Shown here piece after piece: positions 46,846 through 58,104 of a stretch of DNA of 64,000 nucleotides. Under the pieces are notes generated by a model, which had not been told where the DNA came from, ran no database searches, and worked only from the letters and a program-made list of their open reading frames with translations. How positions within the stretch are numbered: position 1 is the stretch's first letter; the number at the start of each line of letters is the position of its first letter. Origin of the DNA: Neostapfia colusana (Eukaryota; Streptophyta; Magnoliopsida; Poales; Poaceae); assembly GCA_030760725.1 (NCBI GenBank), contig JASWHV010000001.1, positions 30,377,928 through 30,441,927 on the forward strand. The letters are read 5' to 3'. The translations under genes were made by a program, and so were the position numbers.

Positions 46846-48566
46846 TCTGCAATTGCAAGAGTTCATTATCATCTCAACACTATCACTTGATCTATTCCAT
46901 GAACAAAGTAGTGAAACACTGATAACGAAATCTTAACATGTAAGCAAAATGATTTAAGCGTAAACTGATGTACTAACAGCAAGGACTTAAAAGCAGATTG
47001 ACCGGTCCTTAAACAAACCCGATTTTGATCCGGTTAAAGGCACTTTCATAAATCAAGTTAAATATCAAAGTTAAAGTCAACTTCAATATCTTTCCAACGA
47101 GTATTCAAATGCCTCCATATCACTTCTGGATCAAAAGTTATGATTGCTCAAAGTTGTCAGAATTTCTGCATAAAATTTACCAGCATCTCGTTTGTATGGG
47201 GCTGACTTTATCACAGTTGTGTACACAGATACCATATGAATCTAAACCAACTTTGAACTACAACAATGTTTCTTATCTCATAACCTTTCCAAAGGTGTAT
47301 CATAGGCTCCTTAGGGATTTTTCTACAAGCAGTTATGGCTTAAAAATAGAAAGGTCCAGAGAGGTTTTGCTGCTGTCCTGGTTCTGAATAGTTTGCCTTC
47401 AAATGGACTTTTCACCAACTTAACGTGTGGTTTTCCTCTGGAGGTCTACAAGAAAGTTGTAGAGCACTTTAAAATTTTTAAGAACTATATCATACACCTT
47501 AATTGGTTAAATCTACTCAGAGTTATGCTCTGTCAAAGTCCAGCAAGAGTTCCTGCCAGAAACAGAGCACTCTGTTTTTGAAATCTTTGAAACCTAAACC
47601 TTCTCTCATTTGAATCTTAGCTCAAAATAAGAGTTCAGTAACTAATACTTGTTTCAAACTTACATTTTTAGTTGAAAGTTAGCTCATGAATCATTTCTTC
47701 ATAGGTAAGAGGTTTATATGTTTAGTACGGTGTCGATGCACCGTAAGAATCATGTCGGTACTACGTTGCCTCACCAATAGAAAATCCTACCCGGATTATA
47801 CCGGCATATACGTATTATCAGTGGCACTAAGACGGTCTCTCACACACGTGTACTACACGGGATACGTACGTGGTTAGTACCTGCAGAAGATCACTCAATA
47901 GTGGTGCACACATAGGTTTCCCCATTTCAGGCAGTTCCATATCATACTAAAAACATACGCCCCGTATCATTTCCATACGAGACGTCCTTGAGTCAAGCCA
48001 CATCTCAAGGTATATGGTCGTGTTTTTACACAACACGACGGGGAATACGAGTAGAGCGTGAACGGGTCGTCACGGTTGGAAATTGTATCAACCCAACAGA
48101 TACCACCTACTGCCCTGCAGGGCACGCCGATGGCAAGCGCTGCGCATGTCCCCCTGAGCTATTTCCAGACGAACACACTATCGCGTTACTGGCCACACGA
48201 TAGGGTCTCCACTTACTTGCCTAATACACGCTAGGGATCATCGTTTCATATGAACTCAGGAACATGAAGAGTCCAAGAGTTTCATATTAACATCTCACAC
48301 CAAGCTGTGAGATCTAGCCCTGAACCACTTTCCTCGTCAGGGGAGCTAACCGAAATTGAACCGCTTTCGGTGGCGTTCCTTACCATTCTTACCTGAACGT
48401 AAGTGCGTCGTTACATAATCAAAATTCATAATTATAACAAGTATGTTAGTGCTGCCACTTTAAGTAACTATACTACTATAGTCCTTATGTGGGCCTAATA
48501 CCGTTTCCTCACCGTAACCTAGATTTTTATCATAATACGATCCTTATTCTCTGCGCTATTACCACT
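46846..48566 (-). other. M leader
   Basis: This untranslated leader of 1.7 kb has one degenerate leader repeat (about 47085-47210). The last bases before gag in sense read TTGCAATTGCAG|A. There are no supported genes; several short upstream ATG frames exist. Confidence 0.65.
47986..48371 (-). promoter_or_regulatory. Leader hairpin cluster of M
   Basis: CCTTGAG/CTCAAGG (47986-48010), palindrome GCCCTGCAGGGC (48112-48123), ATCTCACA/TGTGAGAT with loop CCAAGC (48292-48313), CCCTGA/TCAGGG (48318-48342) and ACCGAAA/TTTCGGT (48349-48371). All arms are perfect. Confidence 0.65.
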
Positions 48567-48581
48567 GCGGCTCTGATACCA
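48567..48581 (-). promoter_or_regulatory. Primer-binding site of M
   Basis: GCGGCTCTGATACCA is followed by CGC and then the LTR. It is complementary to initiator tRNA-Met. Confidence 0.9.
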
Positions 48582-48584
48582 CGC

Positions 48585-51318
48585 TGTGGGGGCCCGGTCC
48601 CGATCACGGGGCCGTGCCGCTAGCCTGGGAATCGCATTGGGTGGTGCCGTGCGATGCGGCACCCAACAGCACACATGATAAAGCATCATATTACATAAAC
48701 CAAGCGGAAGCTTACAAAGTGTAAATTTTACAAATACTTCTCAAAATAATCTACAGCGGAAGACTATTACAACTCACGTCTCATACCTATGCTAAGCAAC
48801 AGAGAAGGTGTCTAGCCCGCGGACCCTTCTCGCTAGCAACACTATCACAATAGCAGCGGCAGGGGTTGTCAGGAGTTCACCACTCGGAGACCTCCGAGTC
48901 TCATCCGACACCTGTACATATCAGCGTACAGTTATTACCTGCAAAACAACTTATGCAGTATCCGTGAGCACGAAGCTCAGCAAGACTTAACCGTCACCCT
49001 AGTCATGAAACTCTACATGCTGAAAATAGAGGGCTAAATATAGCAGTTTGCACAAACGATGCTCTTGAGCTAAAGGAGAGTCCTTACTTCTAGTTTTAAG
49101 CAACTTTTATAGCCCTCGCGCAATTTACATCGAGACTCCACAATCAAACAAGAAGCGCTTTATCTCGATATCACTTGCCCACGGTGAAAGTAACTTTAAG
49201 CTACCCTAGACTCATACGGACCTTGCGCCATTAACGTCGAGACTCCACAATCAAACAAGAAACACTTTGCCTCGACGCTACTAGCCCAAGGTGGGAAAAT
49301 AAATTTAGTGAAAGTGTTGATCATTTCCTCATCTCCACTATGAGGATTATTCACGAAGCATATGAAATGTTTCCCAGTTTATTACTAAGTCACGACACAG
49401 AGAACAAGTATGCTCGGTCCATTCCGCAAGCGACGGTGATTGCAATCAAAACACCCGGCTGACACGACACGTACGCCTGTACTCGACGTTGCACACAACA
49501 ACGATCGCTGACATCGTACGTGGCAACCTTTCACACGGCACCCAAATGTCGAACCAGTCCCACCGACTGGGATTAAGTCTCTCTACGGCAAACCCTCGTA
49601 GAGCCGACTTCTCTATCCTTTCAGCATCGGCATCAGACGGGGAGGTATGTTTTGACACCCAGGTTAACATGTTACTTCGGTTTCCTGGGTCCCATATAGC
49701 CAGTATGCATCCGGTACCAACTCAAACTTGTCCAACAGGCCACACACGAGAACGGTCCTTAATCGACTCAGACATAGACTAGGTTCACAGGACCACATCC
49801 TTGATCCTTCCATCCAGTGCCCGGTCTCCATTCCCAACTATGAGGATCAATTCCCAACTCTTCCGATCGATCCCCCCTTAACCCCGTTTCACGAGTAGGA
49901 AACTGCCCACTCGAGTTTTTCTTCTTTTAATCCACTTTTGTTAACTTGAGATCAGCAGTTATAATCAATTGATAATCTACCCTACATTATACTCCAGGGT
50001 TTTCTGGGTCATGCATTTGGAGTGTCATAGCACCTAGACTTAATACAATAAACAAAATGCTAGACATATAAAGTGAATTCAAATAAAAACATGTAAGTTT
50101 TGATGCAAACCGGGGCTTGCCTTTGTTTTGCAGGGGACTTATATATATATGAAGTTCAGTTAGTGAAGACCACTTGAGGCTTGATCAATTGCTTTCCTCC
50201 TCCCTTGATCTCCACTCCGATGACGTCAAATCCTTCACGTAGATGCTACACGTAATGAATATGCACATATGTTTAATTGTAAAGCTTTTGCTAACAAGTT
50301 CTAAAGACAAGTTTAAAACTGGAACTCCATTTAAGAATTTAAAATGACACTGGTGCTAGTGGCTTGGTTTTGGGTTTAAGTATTATGATCAAGTGATAAG
50401 TGGGGTTCATCACTTGGATGGTGATCACCTAATGAAGTTGAACGGAACATTACTGATCCAGGGCTCCAACAGGGCTGGAAATTTTTTTCTGGGTTCCTTG
50501 TCACAAGAAAGTCATCTGGACCAAAATTTAGAATTTTTCAATGAATAGATCACTCAGAACAATTCCCTAAGCATTTAGGCAAAAAGGAATTAATTCTGAA
50601 TAAATTGGCACTTTAATGCAAATTCAAGTGAACTACACTTTAAAACATAGCTCAGGGAGTGTGTATGAATTTTCCTAGGACTTTTGGAGCTAAGAATTTC
50701 CTAGGGCTGAATTTCTAAGTTTTGGAAATTTTCTGAAATTGTTTCTGTACTCATTTGAACACATCAACTTCAAATCTGAATTCCCCTAATCAAATCAACT
50801 CCAACTGAGCCGAAACTTTTATAGGAGTTCACTAACATCCTGAAGAATAATCTGGCAAAATTTGAGGATTTTTGGATAAACAAAACTCCCCCTAAAATTC
50901 TTTTGTTGAAAAGCTTTAAAGATTTTTCCAGACTTAAATAATGAGTTTCATACAAATTAGGTTGTACATTTGACAGAGCTATTCAATATGAATCAAACTC
51001 AATTTGAATCACTAAATTTGGAGCTTCCTAGCAAAAGTTATGAGGTTCTAAAGTTTGAATTGAAATTGGGGATTCAAATAAACTGGAAAAGTTTAAATCC
51101 TGCGAGTGGGTCCAGGGAAACACGTGTCAATTGCCAGGGTAAGCCACACGGGGCCACTGGACTCTTCCCACGCAGCCACACTAGATCCCAGCGCCGCAGC
51201 AGATCAGAAATTCCATTCTCTGTCGCTGACACATGGGACCCGCCGGGTCTTCTTCAACCTCCGGCCACCCGCGCCCGCGCGCTGCCGGGATCGCCAGAGT
51301 TCGCCGGATTACGGCCCC
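48585..51318 (-). repeat. M 5' LTR, interrupted by R
   Basis: It matches 37912 to about 40655 of the 3' LTR. It stops inside the GC island at ...ATTACGGCCCC, where R's LTR begins. About 1.6 kb should remain on the far side of R, outside the window. The 5 bp before R are GCCCC. Confidence 0.9.
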
Positions 51319-53523
51319 TGCGGCGGACCGGGATCCGCTCATCCAGGATCGCAGATGGTGGTGCCGCACGATGCGACACCTGACAGCACACGTCATAAGG
51401 ACACATTATATTACATGGGAAACCAACTGAACTGTACAAACAGGTACAAACTTCAGTTACAAACTATTGTTTATATTACACAGCGGAAGTCTAAATTATA
51501 CAACTCACGCCCGCCTATCTAGCAAAAGTCGGTTTCCCAGCCCTAGGGCAACCCACACTAGCTGCACGTCTCAGCTCAGCGCGGCGTGAACGGCTCCCAC
51601 TCAGCCGTGGTCCGCGACGGAGGGCAACCCTCGCCGGTGGACTCGTACTCCGAGTCAGTGGGTGGCTCCTCACCTGAAAAACACTTCACAGGAACCGTGA
51701 GCACGATGGCTCAACAAGACTTAACCGACTCACCTAGGCATGAAACTCTACATGAGGTGTACAATGAACATAGGATAGTAACAGTGCATCAAATGGACAC
51801 GCCTACAAGTTCATCACTAGTTCATCTTTTAGCCACAAGTTAACAGTTTAGGAAAGCTGAAATTTATTAAGCAATATTTGGTGGCACACATGTAACAATA
51901 CAATTATATCATACAGTAGAATTGAATCATAAGATTCCATACATTATCTACGTTACGACGCAGTGAACAAGCGGTACTTGTCACCGCGAGGGACGGCGAA
52001 TCAACTCGATATACACCTGCAGGGAAACCCAAAGAGCACGTCACATACGCCCACCCGTGGAGCTACACAGCACGCTCACTCGATGTCGTACGGGACAACC
52101 TTTCACCCAACAGCAAAAACGTCGAACCGGTCGCACCGAAACGGACAGGAGGTTCCCTACACGGAGCATCTCTCTATGCCCGTTAGCAGATTTCCACCTT
52201 GCTGCCCTCAACCTACAGCTATAAATCGGTGTGCTATGCCTCGATGCCCGGAGGTTTAGACTACATCGGTTTATCGGGGCCCATATATCCGATATGCCTT
52301 CGGTACGTTCAATACTTGTTCAGCAGGGCCACACACGGATCGGTCCTCAATCGACACGGACAGGTCTGCACACACAATACTTCCTCTTGCTACGCCCTAG
52401 CCCCTGCCTAGTCTTATTTTCAATACTAAAGTGATCTCACATCACTCGAACCAATTCCGTGTGTCCCATGCCTAACTCACGAGTAGATTCCAACTACTCG
52501 ACTTGTACCGAAGTCCTATGAATCATTAAGCATAGCTGGTCTACTCGAGGGCTTAGACACTACCCTCACTCTTATGGAAAAATGTTGGTCATGCAAGTGG
52601 GGTTCCATTCATCCTACACCTAATGCACATACACACTTCACACTACGGCGCGACGAGGAGCCGAGGGGAGCGGCTGGCGACGTTTTTCGTTTCGGGTGAG
52701 AGCGGGCAGAGCGGAGGGGATGAGGCCGGGCTCACGTGGGCTGGGGCTTTAACCGCATCATGCACCCGTGCATTCGATCACCGAGCAGGAGGTGGCAGGG
52801 GTGAGGCGGTCGGAGCCGGTGTGCTGGCCGCAGCTGGCGTGCGATCTCGGCCGAGAGAGGGAAAAATCACTGAGGAGACTTCTCTGTTAAGACTGGTGAC
52901 AGGTGGGGCCTCCTCTCTAATTCCTTTTTCATTTTTTCTCAATTCTGTTTGTGCCAAAATATCCTCAGCTACTCACAATTGAATGTGAGACTTAATCACC
53001 AAGTCTTGGTTTGAATTTGAGTTCTCAAATTTGAACTTTATTTGGCTAAATTTGCTTCATGTTTGAACTGAAATTCAAATTCAGTTTTGAATTCTTGCAA
53101 ATTTAGCTCTTGACAAAATGAACTCCAATGGGGATGAAAATTGGTGGGCTAACTCAGAAAAATGTGCTGAGTTTGAATATGAAGCTAACTTTTGAATTTG
53201 AGGGATAAAAGTTGCTGCAATTTGAATTTACATTCAAATTGGCCCCTTTTTCAAATGCCTCCAAAATTGCCTCAAAAGTGTTGGGTTTGCATGCAACTTG
53301 GCATGAACCTTCCCAAGACTTTTCAAGTCCTAGGGGTGAGCTCAACCTCTCATGTTCATGTGTAGAAATCCTACTTTGTGAAAGCTAGGGCTTTCCCCTC
53401 TAATCACTCTTTTGATGGAGGTTACTTGCTCTTCACCATTTTTCAGAAGATATCCACAACAAAAACTGTGGTGTTGTGAGGTGATGAAAAGTTTCTGCAA
53501 GTCCCTTTTCTTGGGCTTTTACA
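51319..53523 (-). repeat. R 3' LTR (2205 bp) with a 1659-bp internal deletion
   Basis: It runs TGCGGCGGACCGG...CTTTTACA. Compared with 60087-63949 it lacks the equivalent of 61412-63070. The trinucleotide ACG stands at both edges of the missing part and once at the junction (52644-52646). The lost part includes the donor-like site and most of the GC island. Confidence 0.92.
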
Positions 53524-53558
53524 TCCCTCCCCCCTTAAAAGAATCTCGTCCCAAGATT
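53524..53558 (-). promoter_or_regulatory. Polypurine tract and hairpin of R
   Basis: TCCCTCCCCCCTTAAAAG on the plus strand is the reverse of the purine tract. AATCTCGTCCCAAGATT at 53542-53558 has one mismatch in the stem. Confidence 0.82.
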
Positions 53559-53589
53559 ACAAAAGAAGATACAGCGATGTAATAGGGAC

Positions 53590-54990
53590 TTACCCATGCT
53601 GAGATGCCATGAACTCCGGGTAATTTGAGGGGAGGAATCCCTCGCTCTCTCACGTCGCTTCTTCGGCGGTGTGGTTGCTCCAGAATATCTTGTAGAACCA
53701 CAACGTTCGGCTACGCGTGGTTCGGGCTTTCTCATCAATAATCGCCACCGGATATTCATCATACGTTAAATCCGGTTGCAGCTCACCGATGTCTTTGGTA
53801 GGAACAGCAGTGGTATGCTTCAGACATTTTCTCAGCTGTGAGACATGGAAAACATCATGGACACCAGCAAGAGATGCCGGTAGCTCCAGTCTATACGCCG
53901 CTGGTCCACACTTCTCAAGTGATAGCATAGGGTCCAATGAAACGGGGAGCGAGTTTCCCCTTCACGCCGAACTGGTGCACGCCCTTCATCGGAGACACAC
54001 GGAGGTACACGTGTTCATCGATGTCAAAGTGCAACGGCCTACGCCTCTTATCAGCATAGCTGTTTTGCCAGGATTGAGCGGCCTTCAAGTTGGCTTGAAT
54101 CGTCCGAACACGCTCTTCGGCATCGTTCACCACATCAACCCCGAATGTGACCCTTTCACCGGACTCGCACCAGTTTAATGGGGTGCGGCATTTGCGACCG
54201 TAGAGAGCTTCATAGGGTGCCATCTTGATACTCGCATGATAGACGTTGTTGTACGAGAATTCCGCCAACAGTAGGTGATCATCCCAGTTCCTACCGTGGT
54301 GGATGGCACATGCTCTAAACATGTCTTCTAATACTTGGTTCACCCTCTCTGTCTGCCCATCGGTCTGAGGGTGATAGGCGGAGCTCCTAATCAGCTTGGT
54401 ACCCAATGCAGCGTGTAGCTGCTCCCAAAAGCAAGATACAAATAATGCACCTCGATCTGAGACGATGGTCTTGGGTACCCCATATAAGCATAGAATCTTC
54501 GCTATGTACAGCTCCGCATATTTGCCGGCATTGTAACGTGTATTCACCGGGATGAAATGAGCCATCTTGGTTAACCGATCAACGATTACCCAAATGGAAT
54601 CATGTTTGTTGGAAGTTAGGGGCAATCCCACAATGAAATCCATGCTCACATCTTTCCATTTCCATGCCGGAATCTTCAGGGGTTGCAGCAGCCCTGATTT
54701 CCTCATATGATCAGCTTTCACTCGTCTACACGTATCACACTCGGATACGTACTTCGCTACCTCCCGCTTCATCCGTGTCCACCAAAATTTCTTTTTCAAA
54801 TCTTGGTACATCTTGTTGCTGCCCGGATGAATGGAGTATTTAGACAAGTGAGCTTCATCAAGGATCTTCTTCCTCAGTTCCATATCCCGGGGTACGACTA
54901 TGCGGTCATTGAACCATAGCGTCCCCTCATCATCTTTCCAGAAACATTTGATCTCCCCGTTGTCTATCTGTCTCGGGAGATGTGCCATAC
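53590..54990 (-). pseudogene. pol: Integrase with chromodomain-like tail of R
   Basis: It is close to N's 430-codon frame. HHCC is present. The catalytic Asp (SMDFIVGLP), Asp (VSDRG) and Glu (GQTERVN) are kept within the 357-codon frame 53915-54988. A small insertion near 53925 (CTTCTCAAGTG) shifts the frame after GPYAIT, and another break near 53650 disturbs the chromodomain. The TAA at 53590-53592 matches N's stop. Confidence 0.85.
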
Positions 54991-55560
54991 CCTTATCAAT
55001 CTTCTAAGCTGCAATGATGACCTCCCTAATAATAGGGATGAGGGCAAGGTTGTAAAGCGACCCATAAGGAACCAAGTATAAACTCGGCTCTTCCTCCTCT
55101 ACCGGTGTAATGGTGAGGTTATGGACATGTGATTTCCGACTCAGCGCATCGGCAACCACATTCGCCTTGCCGGGGTGGTAATGAATTTCAATCTCATAGT
55201 CTTTGATTAGTTCTAACCACCTCCTTTGTCTCATGTTCAACTCCTTCTCGGTGAAAATGTATTTCAAGCTCTTGTGGTCGGTGTAGAGGTGCACCAAATT
55301 CCCCAGGAGATAGTGCCTCCACATGTTTAACGCCAGGACCACCGCAGCAAGCTCAAGATCATGAGTCGGATAGTTCTGCTCATGGTTCCGAAGTTGGCGT
55401 GAGCCATATGCGACCACACGTCCTTCCTTTATCAACACGCAGCCGAGCCCAATACCGGACGCATCACAGTACACGTCGAAGGGCTTGGTTGTATCCGGTT
55501 GAGCTAAGACCGGGGCTGTTGTGAGATGCTTCACTAATGCTTGGAATGCTCCTTCACATG
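54991..55560 (-). pseudogene. pol: RNase H region of R
   Basis: A 176-codon frame has KPFDVYCDASGIGLG, GSRQLRNHEQNYPTHDLELAAV and YHPGKANVVADALSRKSH. It ends at a TAG (55004-55006) where M has CAG (Gln). Upstream, a small deletion near 55575 breaks the join with RT. Confidence 0.85.
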
Positions 55561-56440
55561 CCGAGTTCCAAACATTTTGTCCCCTTCTTCAGCAATTCTG
55601 TCATCGGCTTAGCGAGCTTGGAGAAGCTTGGAATGAATCTCCGATAGTATCCCGCTAACCCGAGGAAGCTTCTGAGTTGATGGACTGAAGTGGGAGCTTT
55701 CCATTTCAGTACTTGCTCTATTTTGCTTGGGTCAACTGCAATGCCTTCTGCTGAGATGATATGTCCCAAGAAAGGCACATGGCTGATCCAAAACTCACAT
55801 TTGCTGAACTTGGCGTAGAGCTTGTGGTCTCGCAATCATTGAAGAACGATCCTCAAGTGTTCGGCATGTTCGGCTTCTGTCTTGGAGTAAACCAAGATAT
55901 CATCGATGAACACTACCACGAACTTGTCCAGCTCCGGCATGAACACCGAGTTCATGAGGTACATGAAATGGACTGGAGTGTTTGTGAGACCAAAGGACAT
56001 GACGAGATATTCATATAATCCATATCTCGTCGAGAAGGCCGTCTTCGGAATATCCTCCGCCGGGATTTTTATCTAATGATATCCAGAGCGAAGGTCCATC
56101 TTGGAGAACACACTTGCACCCACAAGTTGATCAAACAATATGTCGATGCAGGGCAGTGGGTACTTATTCTTGATGGTGACGGCGTTGAGCGGCCGGTAAC
56201 CCACACACAGCCTCAAGGTTTCATCCTTCTTCTTCACGAACAGCGCACTCGGCCTAATGAAACCCTTGCTCAACAGATCATTGAGCTGTTCTTTTAATTC
56301 AGCCAGCTCGTTCGGAGCCATCTTGTATGGTCTCCGTGATATGGGCGTAGTCCAGGGTGCAAGTTCAATCTTGAACTCGACATCCCGCTCAGGTGGCATG
56401 CCCGGAAGATCATCCGGAAACACGTCGGGGTACTCCCGGA
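55561..56440 (-). pseudogene. pol: Reverse transcriptase of R
   Basis: It holds LCVGYRPLNAVTIKNKYPLP (Asp to Gly in LCVDY), KMDLRSGYH followed by TAG at 56073-56075 (CAG in M), the intact FIDD site at 55899-55910, and a TGA at 55836-55838. Seven codons of the conserved SSPWGC region are missing near 56245. It is an inactive copy. Confidence 0.85.
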
Positions 56441-56900
56441 CTACGGGGATGTCATCTAACTTGAGAGCTTCAGCATTATTAATTTCTGAAACTTCCCGGA
56501 CTGGAGTGTATAACACCATGGAATGCGGACGGTGGAATGGATAGTTTAAATGAACCGTCCATGTCCGAGTCTCCAGGACAGTGCCATGGTATTGTAGCCA
56601 TGACATCCCTAAGATTGCATCAATCTTTTGCCCCGTAAGGATTGTCAGGGTGGTGGGATATAGTTTCCCACCTAAGCACAGAGGTGCCTTTGGGATCATC
56701 ATATTTGCTGAAATCTTCCCTCCCGGTGAGCAGATCATATAAGTGCTGTTGGTTGGGAAGACTTGCATTTGATGCTTAGCCACATAGGATGCACTTATAA
56801 AACTGTGGGTTGCACCAGAATCAAACAGTATGATGATGGCTTGGTCGTTGAGAGTGAACGTACCCGCCAGCACGTTGTCTCCCTCCGGGGCGTCCTCATT
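56441..56900 (-). pseudogene. pol: Aspartic protease of R
   Basis: LFDSGATHSFIS at about 56791-56829 is followed by APLCLGGKLYPTTL and ILGMSW blocks. It is in a different frame from gag because of frameshifts near 56900-57200. The domain itself is open. Confidence 0.83.
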
Positions 56901-58104
56901 GTTGAGGTTGCGAACGCCCCCAGTCCGCTGACCGACCTTCTTGACCAGATGTCGGCCTCGAGCACCGCCCTGGAACTGGCTTGCCCGCTGCTCTGCTGCC
57001 CCTGGGGACAGTCCTTCGCGAAATGGCCCGCCTGGCCACACGTGAAGCAAGTGAAACGGGGTGGTCCCCCGCTGATCGGTGGACAGAAACCCGGGGCGCG
57101 TTGTGGCGGTGGAAACGCCCGGGGTGCCATCTGCTGCTGCTGCTGCTGCTGTCTCGTGGTGGCATCGGCGGTCGGAACGGGGTTGCTTGAAAAGAACGTC
57201 CTCCGAACTGCTGAGGTCGCGCCGGTGGACGCCACTGCTGTCCGGATGGTGTCCGATACACCATGCGGTACTTTTGAGGAGCGCCACCCCCACTGCTGGG
57301 TGGAGCGCTGCGCTTCCGCTGCTCAGCTGCCAACTCCCGCTGAGCGTCCTCTTGCATGATCGCAGCATTGACGAGGTCGTTGAAGGTGCCGCGATTCCAT
57401 TGCACGAGATGCGTCTTCATTTCGGGGTGTAACCCCCGATAGAAGCGCTCCCGCTTTTTCTCCTCGGTGGAGATGTAGTATGACGCATATTGCGCCAGGT
57501 GGTTGAAGGCACGGGAGTATTCATGGGCACTCCTCCCGCCCTGCTTCAGTTCCATGAATTCTTGGAACTTCCTCTTCATTATTCCGGGAGGGATATGATA
57601 GGCGCGGAACGCCTCCCGGAACTCTTCCCACTCCACAGCATGGCCAGTCGGACGTGAGGCGACATAGTTCGCCCACCACGCACCAGCGGCACCGTGAAGT
57701 TGATGCGCTGTGAACAAAGTCTTTTGCCACTCCGTCCATTGGAGCAGCCTGAACTTGGACTCAATAGTCCGCAGCCAGTTGTCGGCCTCTAGTGGTTCTT
57801 CAGCTTCTGTGAACACTGGAGGGTGTGTACTCATAAAGTCCGAGTATGACACCTCACGGGGCTCAGAGGCCCCCTCTCTTAACGCCCCCCCCCCCCGCCT
57901 GGGACGTATTCTGCACGATCGTGCGGAGCAGGTCGGTCTGCTCCTCACGACCCCCACCAGTGCCGCTATCACATCTGCTAGAGTAAGCGATGGCGGCGGT
58001 GGTGGTTGCTGCTGCGGGGTGCTGTCGTAGGCCGGTGGCTGGGAGTCATCGCCCCCCTGTTGGCTAGAGCCACCAACCTCGTGCGTGGTCCTAGTGCGAA
58101 CCAT
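56901..58104 (-). pseudogene. gag: Gag of R, frameshifted
   Basis: The start ATG at 58104 (MVRTRTTHEVGG) lies directly after TTGCAG. The capsid region carries NWLRTIESKFRLLQWTEWQK, AWWANY, FMELKQGG and FNHLAQYA. Codons between about 57900 and 57955 are out of frame and are restored at a long G/C run (57885-57897), so two slips compensate. A CAG repeat (about seven units, 57131-57151) lies near a further frame change. The zinc knuckle CFTCGQAGHFAKDC at 57008-57049 is intact but in another frame. Confidence 0.85.

Larger units (their letters stand above)
37912..51318 (-). mobile_element. Element M: near-complete Ty3/gypsy chromovirus-like element, inserted in S and cut by R
   Basis: It has a 3' LTR, polypurine tract, full gag-pol with only two in-frame stops and one clear frameshift, a leader, a primer-binding site and the first 2.7 kb of its 5' LTR before R. 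LTR differences are roughly 3-5% where compared. The 5 bp at its left are CATAA. Its LTR start is close to P's. Confidence 0.9.

Noticed and set aside
57710..58030. Plus-strand frame antisense to R gag
   Set aside because: It is the mirror of the Gln/Pro-rich gag start and has no independent support.
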